Assembly: GCA_944387525.1 (NCBI GenBank)
Contig: CALXFF010000021.1
Span: 1-33,338, forward strand
Direction: 5' to 3'
Source of the DNA: an uncultured Clostridia bacterium
GTDB taxonomy: Bacteria > Bacillota > Clostridia > TANB77 > CAG-508
Length of the DNA stretch: 33,338 bases
Shown one piece after another: positions 8,254-14,394 of this stretch. The notes under the pieces were generated by a model. It ran no database searches. It saw nothing but the letters and a program-made list of their open reading frames with translations, and was not told the origin of the DNA. Within the stretch, counting starts at the first letter, position 1. Each line of letters begins with the position of its first letter. The position numbers and the translations under genes were made by a program.

Positions 8254-8835
8254 TTGAAAAAGAAAGCAGTAATAATTATCGCTATTTTAGTAGCAATTAT
8301 TTTATCATTTGTAGGAGGACAAACCTATTCAAAATATGTAACAGAAGTTAGAGGAGATGGAACAGCACAAATTGCAACATGGGATTTTAAAGTAAATGGA
8401 CAAAAAGAAGAAGTACAAACAATATCTCTAGGTTCTACATATGATAGCTCTACATTAGTAAATGGAAAAATAGCACCAGGAACAGAAGGAAATTTTCAAA
8501 TTAAAGTTGATGCAACAGGTTCAGATGTAGGGATTGATTACAAAATTAAATTTACTGACGAAACAACTAAACCAGCTAATTTAAAATTTTATTATCAGGA
8601 GGTAGAATATAATTCTATTTTAGAATTAGGAGAGGCTTTATCTGGAACTATCAATGCAGATGATGAAAACAAATCAAAAACATTTGATATTAAATGGAAA
8701 TGGAATTATGAAACAGGAAGTAATCCAACAGAAGTAGCTTCTAATGATAAAATAGATACACGAAATGCACAAGAAATTACAAACTATGAATTTGATGTCA
8801 TCGTTTCAGGAACACAAGTTGTACCACAAGCATAG
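8254..8835 (+). CDS. TasA/camelysin-like secreted fibre protein
   Basis: 193 residues from a TTG start with AAGGAGG 8 nt upstream. The signal peptide (residues 1 to about 28) runs into SKYVTEVRGDGTAQIATWDF, the typical arrangement of SipW-processed TasA/camelysin precursors (PF12389 type). The mature part is a beta-rich domain with PGTEGNFQIKVDA and FDIKWKWNYETG. In Bacillus such proteins are cut by SipW and assemble into extracellular fibres in biofilm matrix. The signal peptidase gene overlaps the 3' end of this one, which supports the pairing. The metalloprotease activity once claimed for camelysin is not evident. Fibre formation is inferred from the family. Confidence 0.82.
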   Translation: MKKKAVIIIAILVAIILSFVGGQTYSKYVTEVRGDGTAQIATWDFKVNGQKEEVQTISLGSTYDSSTLVNGKIAPGTEGNFQIKVDATGSDVGIDYKIKFTDETTKPANLKFYYQEVEYNSILELGEALSGTINADDENKSKTFDIKWKWNYETGSNPTEVASNDKIDTRNAQEITNYEFDVIVSGTQVVPQA

Positions 8836-9226
8836 AATTTTGTGGAATTTGTTGTTAATTTGTAGTATTTTATTAGTTCTCATGATTATTTATATCCAAT
8901 TTTTTTCAAGTGAAATGAATATAAAACCTTTTGGAATAGAGGTTCTAAGAGTTATGTCTGACAGTATGAACCCAGTATTTAAGAAAAATGATATCATCAT
9001 TATCCAAGAACAAAATGAATATAAAGTCGGAGATATAGTGGCATATATTGCTGATGATGGCAATATAGTAACACACAGAATTATAGAAAAAAATGAAAAT
9101 GGATTTTACACAAAAGGAGACAATAATAATACAAAAGATGAAGTACTAATTCATTCTAATAACATTATTGGTAAATTCAAAATAGTACTTTATTCATCTA
9201 AAACAAGCGAAAATACTAATGATTAG
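8819..9226 (+). CDS. sipW: SipW-type signal peptidase I (ER type)
   Basis: A membrane-bound Ser-His signal peptidase that cleaves TasA-like precursors outside the membrane. The catalytic Ser lies in VMSDSMNP (Ser about residue 49). The ER-type His motif is VTHRI (His about residue 86), followed by FYTKGDNN. One N-terminal membrane helix follows the basic YHKHR; I see no second helix at the C-terminus. I prefer TTG 8819 as start because AGGAA lies 6 nt upstream and it puts positive charge directly before the helix, giving 135 residues. An ATG at 8765 is in frame but has no SD. With TTG 8819 it overlaps the upstream gene by 17 nt, suggesting coupled translation. Confidence 0.85.
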   Translation: MYHKHRILWNLLLICSILLVLMIIYIQFFSSEMNIKPFGIEVLRVMSDSMNPVFKKNDIIIIQEQNEYKVGDIVAYIADDGNIVTHRIIEKNENGFYTKGDNNNTKDEVLIHSNNIIGKFKIVLYSSKTSENTND

Positions 9227-9284
9227 CTTGATTTAAAATATAATAAAATCTTGCAATAGTAAAATCAGAAAGGGGAGATGATTT

Positions 9285-9833
9285 ATTAAAAAAACTGAAA
9301 AATCAAATGTAGAAAATAAAATTATAAAATTAAACATTAAAAAAGGAAAAATTAAAAAAAGAGAAGTAGTTTTATTATTAATAGTATTAATGGTAATTTC
9401 ACTTTTTATATCTGGATATAGTATGGGAAAAAGTATGAGTACAACACAAATAAATTCAACTACAGAAATTGCAAAACCAATTTTAGAAGTTGAAAACAAT
9501 CCAGAAATAACAATAACATCAACAAATAAAGAAAGTACATATGATTTTAAAGTGAAAAATTACAATGCAAATGAAGAAATTACACAGGTTGATTTATTAT
9601 ATACAATAGAAATATTAACAAAAACAGATGAAAGTATTACTTTCAAATTATATAAAAATGATGAAGAAATACCTTTAGAAGAAAACAAAAGTGAAGAATT
9701 TTTATTATCAAAAGACGAAAAGCAAGAAGATAATTACAAACTAAAAATCCTATATGATAAAGGAAAAGCACAAGGAAGAGATATTTTTCAAGATGTGCAA
9801 ATAAAGGTCCATACAGAACAAAGAAAAGTTTAG
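9285..9833 (+). CDS. Exported protein of the sipW operon, ATT start, unknown
   Basis: The only start compatible with the SD (GGGGAG, 9272-9277, spacing 7) is ATT at 9285, giving 182 residues. The first ATG in frame (9390) falls inside the membrane helix and has no SD. The N-terminus is basic and lysine-rich, with a hydrophobic segment at about 28-44 (VVLLLIVLMVISLFISG). It is followed by STTEIAKPILEVENN, which echoes the post-signal motif of the TasA-like protein. The remainder is an acidic, beta-rich domain with no Cys. The position directly after sipW makes it a second candidate SipW substrate or fibre-accessory protein, comparable in place to TapA but without recognisable similarity. Confidence 0.7.
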   Translation: MKKTEKSNVENKIIKLNIKKGKIKKREVVLLLIVLMVISLFISGYSMGKSMSTTQINSTTEIAKPILEVENNPEITITSTNKESTYDFKVKNYNANEEITQVDLLYTIEILTKTDESITFKLYKNDEEIPLEENKSEEFLLSKDEKQEDNYKLKILYDKGKAQGRDIFQDVQIKVHTEQRKV

Positions 9834-9884
9834 GTCAAAAATTAAACAATATTAAAGGAACAAAACAGAAAGGAAAACAACTAA

Positions 9885-10517
9885 ATGGAAGCAAAAAATA
9901 AAAACAAAAAGAAAAAAATAATAATTATATTGATAATTCTTCTTATAATATTAATCTGGTTTTTATCAAAAAGCAATTTAAACTTTTTCAAAGATGATAT
10001 AATATTTTTTAAAAATTTTTATTCTTCACAAGGCATAGGTGAAAACAATAAAGAAAATGAAGAAAATCAGAATAGTCAAATTTATAATTCAAATTCAGAT
10101 AATGTGTTTAGAATATCTACTAAAAAATCTGAAACAAGAGAAACCTCTTTATTTTCAAACATATCAAATGAAACAAATTGGAATCGAATAATATATCCAG
10201 GAACAAAAGGAGAATTTTCAATAAAGCTATATGGACAAGAAAATTTAAATTATCAGATTATATTCCAAAGCAAAAATCAAAAGCCTAAAAATTTAGTGTT
10301 TAATGAAAAAGGAAGAGATAATTATTATGAAACACTAGAAGATTTAGGTGAGACTTTAAATGGAAATATAAAGAAAGGAGAAGTAAAGGAAATTTCCATT
10401 GAATGGCAATGGAAGTATGAAACAAATGAAAGTGGAGATATGCAAGATACAAAAGATGGAAATGAATTAAAAGAATATAACTTTTTAATTATTGCAAGAG
10501 GAGAAGAAAAGATATAG
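9885..10517 (+). CDS. Membrane-anchored TasA-like paralogue
   Basis: 210 residues with a normal ATG. A Lys-rich N-terminus and one strong membrane helix (about 11-28) are followed by a Asn/Ser/Glu-rich linker (about 45-110) and then a domain that aligns with the C-terminal two thirds of the TasA-like protein. Shared features are PGTKGEFSIK, the KPKNL-x-F block, LGETLNG and ISIEWQWKYE. It lacks the post-signal SKY...IATWDF region, so it may stay in the membrane by its helix rather than be released. The plausible role is an anchor or base for the fibre. It closes the operon before a strong terminator. Confidence 0.72.
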   Translation: MEAKNKNKKKKIIIILIILLIILIWFLSKSNLNFFKDDIIFFKNFYSSQGIGENNKENEENQNSQIYNSNSDNVFRISTKKSETRETSLFSNISNETNWNRIIYPGTKGEFSIKLYGQENLNYQIIFQSKNQKPKNLVFNEKGRDNYYETLEDLGETLNGNIKKGEVKEISIEWQWKYETNESGDMQDTKDGNELKEYNFLIIARGEEKI

Positions 10518-10542
10518 AAAAAACGAAAATGAAATTTACATT

Positions 10543-10593
10543 TGAGAGAACTTATTATAAAAAATGTTTTTATGAAAGTTCTCTCACTTTTTA
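10543..10593 (+). terminator. Intrinsic terminator closing the sipW operon
   Basis: Eleven-bp stem TGAGAGAACTT / AAGTTCTCTCA around a 22-nt AT-rich loop, followed by a T-run. Confidence 0.85.
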
Positions 10594-10613
10594 GTGTAAT
10601 TTTCAAAAAACAG

Positions 10614-10642
10614 TTGATATTTTTCCAGATTTAATATAAAAT
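10614..10642 (+). promoter_or_regulatory. SigA-type promoter for the HD gene-secD-secF unit
   Basis: TTGATA (10614-10619), 17-bp spacer, TAAAAT (10637-10642). The spacer begins TTTTTCCAGATTT, a TTTCCAGA element like that in the two promoters near 8.1 kb. Confidence 0.7.
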
Positions 10643-10668
10643 CTAAAAAGACAAAAGGAGGACAAAAG

Positions 10669-11329
10669 ATGATAACATTACAAGACGTTATAAAAAACGA
10701 AGAGGTAGAAGCCTTAATAAAAGGCGCACAAAAACAATTAGACAGCTTAGGATATACAGAACATAGTCATAGACATATAGCAATAGTATCAGAAAGAGCA
10801 GGAGAAATTTTAGAAAAACTGCGGATATCCAGAAAGAACGGTAGAACTTGCAAAAATTGCAGGATATATGCATGATATAGGAAACTGTGTAAATAGAACA
10901 GACCATGCACACAGTGGAGCAATATTAGCATACAACATTTTAAAAAACATGGGTATGCCAGTAGAAGAAAGAACAGAAATAATGATGGCAATAGGAAACC
11001 ATGACGAAAACACAGGAACAGCAATTAGTGACATATCAGCTGCATTAATACTAGCAGATAAATCAGATGTTCATAGAAATAGAGTTACAAACACTAATTT
11101 ATCAACATTTGATATACATGACAGAGTAAATTATGCAGTTACAAATGCTGAACTAGAACTAAATGCAGAAGAAAGAAAAGTAATATTAAATTTAACAATA
11201 GATACAAAACTATGTCCAGTATTAGACTATTTTGAAATATTTATGGATAGAACAATGATGAGTAAATATGCAGCAAAATATTTAAAAATATGGTTTGAAT
11301 TAGTTATTAATGGGACAAAATTATTATAA
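10669..11329 (+). CDS. HD-domain phosphohydrolase, +1 frameshift required
   Basis: Two overlapping frames together make one HD-superfamily metal-dependent phosphohydrolase of about 219 residues. Metal-binding motifs are split across the shift: HSHRH in the first part; HDIGN, NHDENTG and DKSDVHRNR in the second. The zero frame ends at a stop at 10873-10875 after 68 residues. Skipping one base at 10822 gives ...EILEKL-GYPERTVELAKIAGYMHDIG, which reads as a normal HD protein. An SD (AAAGGAGG) precedes the ATG. It lies directly before secD, with its own promoter. The second frame shows no SD of its own. It may be a programmed frameshift, a recent mutation or a sequencing error. The substrate is unknown. 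Confidence 0.75.
10819..10829 (+). other. Putative +1 frameshift site, CTG-CGG-ATATC
   Basis: The zero-frame codon CTG (10819-10821) is followed by CGG (10822-10824). Skipping C10822 puts the ribosome on GGA-TAT (Gly-Tyr), which continues the conserved protein. The octamer CGGATATC is identical to that at the rsmD shift site. The overlap of the two open frames limits the shift to 10814-10875. Confidence 0.55.
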
Positions 11330-11387
11330 TTTCCAGTTGAAAAATAATTACAATTTTGACAAGGTGTTTGAGAAAGGAATGGGAAAG

Positions 11388-12857
11388 ATGAAAAAAATTA
11401 AAATACTAACAATAATACTATTAATAATATTAATCACAATGGTTGCATTTTGGGGAATATACACACAAGTGCAAAATAGAATGGAAAATCAAGTAAAAGA
11501 CTATTCTTATGCAATGGATTTAGCAGGAAGCAGAGTAGTTAGATTAATTGTAAGTGACGAAAACGAAACTACAGTCAAAGACTCTGAAGGAAATGTTGTA
11601 GAAGATAGTGAAAATTTAACAGATGATGAAATAGCAGAAAAAGGTTACACTAAAGAAGAAACACCATATAATAGTGATGAAGTAAAAACAGTTGATAATT
11701 ATAAAAAATCAAAAGAAATAATAGAAAAAAGATTCAATGAACTTGGAATATCAAACTATATTACAAAATTAGATGAAGAAACAGGCGATATAATAGTAGA
11801 AGTTACTGAAAATGAAAATACAGATAGCATTGTAAGTAATTTAGCAACAACAGGCAAATTTGAGATAGTAGATAGCCAAACACAAGAAGTTCTAATGGAT
11901 AATAATGATATAAAACTTGCTAATGTAATGTATGGAGCAGATTCAAGTTCTGCAACAAGTTCAGGAACAATGGTATATCTAAACATTGAATTTACAAAAG
12001 AAGGAAAAAGTAAATTAGAAGAAATCAGTACAAATTATACAAAAACAACTGAAGATACAAATACAACATCAGAAGATGCTAATACAACTGATGAAAATGC
12101 AACAACAGACGAAACATCAGATGATACTAGCTCAGATGATACAACAGAAAAAACAATAACAATGAAAATTGATGGTGAAGAGATAATGACAACAAGTTTT
12201 GATGAACCAATCAGAACAGGAAGATTACAACTTTCAATAGGAAGCGCCACAACAGATACAGATACATTAAATGGATATATAAATCAAGCATCAAACATGG
12301 CTGTAGTATTAGATACAGGAAATATGCCAGTTAGATATAAAGTAGACACAAATGAATTTATTGAATCAGACATAACACAAAATGAATTACAAATAGCAAG
12401 CTATGTAATGCTTGGAATTGTAGGACTAGCACTAATAGTATTAATAATTAGATATAAACTATTGGGATTGCTAGGAGCATTTAGTTATGTTGGACTAATG
12501 TCAATCTTGTTATTAGTAATTAGATATGCAAATGTTGTTTTATCAATGGAAGGAATATTCGGAATTGCAATAGTATTAATATTAAACTACATTTTTGTAA
12601 ATAAATTCTTAAACAAATTAAAAGACAATAGAAAAGACCTATCAAAAGAAGAAGTAATAAAAGCAAACAAAGAAACATACAAAGAGTTCTTCATAAGAAT
12701 AATACCAGTAATAATAATGGTAATTGCATTTTCTTTTGTACAATGGACACCTATTAGTAGTTTTGGAATGGCAATGATTTGGGGAATAGCTTTAATTGCA
12801 TTATATAATGTAATATTTACAAATAACTTATTAAAATTAAAAGCCAAAAAAGATTAG
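11388..12857 (+). CDS. secD: Protein translocase subunit SecD
   Basis: 489 residues. SecD works with SecF in the membrane to pull exported proteins through SecYEG using the proton or sodium gradient. One N-terminal helix (about 4-24) is followed by a large extracellular domain starting YAMDLAGSRVVRL, a P1-like part, the conserved TGRLQLSIGSA region, and four to five C-terminal helices from about residue 345. A Thr/Asp/Glu-rich insert (about residues 218-260) is not typical of SecD. I use ATG 11388, with AAAGGA 10 nt upstream; an in-frame ATG at 11310 overlaps the HD gene and lacks an SD. secF follows after 63 nt. Confidence 0.87.
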   Translation: MKKIKILTIILLIILITMVAFWGIYTQVQNRMENQVKDYSYAMDLAGSRVVRLIVSDENETTVKDSEGNVVEDSENLTDDEIAEKGYTKEETPYNSDEVKTVDNYKKSKEIIEKRFNELGISNYITKLDEETGDIIVEVTENENTDSIVSNLATTGKFEIVDSQTQEVLMDNNDIKLANVMYGADSSSATSSGTMVYLNIEFTKEGKSKLEEISTNYTKTTEDTNTTSEDANTTDENATTDETSDDTSSDDTTEKTITMKIDGEEIMTTSFDEPIRTGRLQLSIGSATTDTDTLNGYINQASNMAVVLDTGNMPVRYKVDTNEFIESDITQNELQIASYVMLGIVGLALIVLIIRYKLLGLLGAFSYVGLMSILLLVIRYANVVLSMEGIFGIAIVLILNYIFVNKFLNKLKDNRKDLSKEEVIKANKETYKEFFIRIIPVIIMVIAFSFVQWTPISSFGMAMIWGIALIALYNVIFTNNLLKLKAKKD

Positions 12858-12920
12858 CATTTAACAAAACTAAATAAAACTAACAGTAAAACAATTGTCA
12901 AAGGAAGGAATGATATATAA

Positions 12921-13586
12921 ATGAAAAATATAAGTAAAAAAGCAAAAATTTTGAGTATAATATTAGCAATAATTATAATTGCTGGAATTATAGTAATCGC
13001 AACAAAAGGATTCAACTTTGATTTAAAATATGAAAAATCGCAAAAAGTTGAACTATATATAGAACAAGATTTTAATATAAGTGATATAAAAACAATAACA
13101 GATGAAGTAATGCCAGGAAAACAAGTAATAATACAAAAAGTAGAAGTATTTGAAGATAGTGTAAGCATAACAGCAAAAGAAATTACAGATGAAGAAAAAT
13201 CAAACTTGATAACAAAAATAAACGAAAAATATGGAACAGAATTATCATCAGATAGCACAGAAACAGAAGATATTCCACACACAAGAGCAAGAGATATTGT
13301 TAAACCATATGCATGGCCATTTGCAATTGCAACAATAATTATCTTAGCATATATGGCAATACGTTATCACAAATTGGGAAGTATAAAAATAATTGCAAAA
13401 ACAATTGGAATAAATATAGTAGCACAAGCAACACTAATAAGTGTAATTGCAATTACTAGAATTCCATTTGGCAGATTAACTATTCCAATGGTTCTTGCAA
13501 TATATCTACTAACGATGGTTGGTTTAACTGCAAGATTTGAAAAAAGATTGGAAGAAAATAAAACAGAAAACAAAGAAAGTAAATGA
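12921..13586 (+). CDS. secF: Protein translocase subunit SecF, short form
   Basis: 221 residues, shorter than the roughly 300 usual for SecF. An N-terminal helix (about 8-27) is followed by GFNFDLKYEKSQKVEL, matching the start of SecF periplasmic domains, then a small extracellular domain and three or so further helices. RDIVKPYAWPFAIATIIIL and MAIRYHKLGSIK match the SecF region after the P4 domain. The assignment rests on both these motifs and its position behind secD. The short length suggests loss of one or two helices relative to the standard form. An SD (AAGGA) lies 11 nt before the ATG. The stop codon starts a palindromic repeat. Confidence 0.78.
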   Translation: MKNISKKAKILSIILAIIIIAGIIVIATKGFNFDLKYEKSQKVELYIEQDFNISDIKTITDEVMPGKQVIIQKVEVFEDSVSITAKEITDEEKSNLITKINEKYGTELSSDSTETEDIPHTRARDIVKPYAWPFAIATIIILAYMAIRYHKLGSIKIIAKTIGINIVAQATLISVIAITRIPFGRLTIPMVLAIYLLTMVGLTARFEKRLEENKTENKESK

Positions 13587-13623
13587 TGATTTGGGTGATT
13601 TAGGGACGGAGCAAAAATCATCA
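13584..13623. repeat. REP-like palindrome at the secF stop codon
   Basis: Arms TGATGATTT (13584-13592) and AAATCATCA (13615-13623) flank GATTTAGGGACGGAGC. The left arm includes the secF TGA stop. The core GATTTAGGGACGG matches the motif after ftsK except for one missing G. Confidence 0.6.
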
Positions 13624-13628
13624 AAATT

Positions 13629-13658
13629 AAAAGACATCCTATACATGGATGTCTTTTT
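13629..13658. terminator. Bidirectional terminator between secF and a convergent gene
   Basis: Stem AAAAGACATCC / GGATGTCTTTT with a short loop and flanking A and T runs. The minus-strand stop codon (13639-13641) lies inside it. Confidence 0.85.
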
Positions 13659-14196
13659 GAGATTGAGCAACTTCTTTTTCAAAAGATTCAGCCCACTCAA
13701 GTTGTTGGTCAATTAAAGTCTTGCCCATTTCAGAAGCGGGGCTATAAAAAGTCCAGACCAAAGCCTCTATGGAATCTTCTACATTATCAGCGGCTTCCCA
13801 ATCAGCCGGAGCATATCCGTTGTAAGAGATAAGCTGATAATTATCTGCAGTTGGAGAAAGTTCAGACACTAAAAACTCTAATTGAGTTTTAAAATCACTA
13901 ACATCTTGTCCTTTCTCATCTGCAAAAGACTTCAAACTGTCAAGCCTTCCGTATCCCCATTGACAAAGCCCATAAAAGTTTCCATCATTAGATGTGGCTG
14001 AGCTGTCAAAATTTGAAGAGGACCGTATCAATGCCACAATGCTAGTAGCCTGCTCAGAAGAAAATCCTTCTTCGATAAAGAACTTATATGCCTCGAGTGG
14101 CAAATCTTCTTTAGTTGTCTCTTTAGGAATTGCAACAAAAATCAGTGCAATAGCTAAAGAAAGAGTTACAATTGTTGAGATTATCCGTTTTTTCAT
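13639..14196 (-). CDS. Secreted phage-tail-lysozyme-like protein, catalytic Glu replaced
   Basis: 185 residues with a signal peptide (KKR then a hydrophobic stretch to about residue 23). The body resembles the phage tail lysozyme fold (PF18013 type): EEGFSSEQATSIVALI, FYGLCQWGYGRLDSL and WTFYSPASE. Where active members carry Glu-Ser after the first helix, this protein has RSSSNFD, so the usual catalytic Glu appears to be Ser. It may bind rather than cut peptidoglycan. SD AAAGGAG precedes the ATG, and a consensus-like promoter lies upstream. Codon use is more balanced than in neighbouring genes and includes two CGG codons (4 and 58), which suggests acquisition by transfer. Confidence 0.72.
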   Translation of the reverse strand: MKKRIISTIVTLSLAIALIFVAIPKETTKEDLPLEAYKFFIEEGFSSEQATSIVALIRSSSNFDSSATSNDGNFYGLCQWGYGRLDSLKSFADEKGQDVSDFKTQLEFLVSELSPTADNYQLISYNGYAPADWEAADNVEDSIEALVWTFYSPASEMGKTLIDQQLEWAESFEKEVAQSQKDIHV

Positions 14197-14237
14197 AGTG
14201 TTCTCCTTTCAATCTCTTTTATAGTTGCTATACAATA

Positions 14238-14266
14238 ATTATATCAAAAATTTGCTGAAAACTCAA
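14238..14266 (-). promoter_or_regulatory. SigA-type promoter for the lysozyme-like gene
   Basis: Minus strand: TTGAGT (14261-14266), 17-bp spacer, TATAAT (14238-14243). Confidence 0.8.
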
Positions 14267-14326
14267 ATTATGTAAAAAAGAATAAAGAAATAAATTAAGC
14301 AAAATAAAAAAATTACTAAAAAACTA

Positions 14327-14355
14327 TACAAAAAACAAAAAACTAATGATATAAT
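14327..14355 (+). promoter_or_regulatory. Extended -10 promoter for mutL
   Basis: TATAAT (14350-14355) preceded by TGA, giving TGnTATAAT; a weak -35 (TACAAA) lies 17 bp upstream. It is 40 bp from the mutL start. Confidence 0.65.
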
Positions 14356-14394
14356 ATGCATCAAATGGAAGAAGGAAAAATGGAGGAAAAATAA

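Noticed and set aside
10868..11329. A separate 153-residue HD gene starting at 10868
   Set aside because: The conserved protein continues upstream of this ATG in the same frame to the CGG site, and there is no SD; the two frames are better read as one gene.
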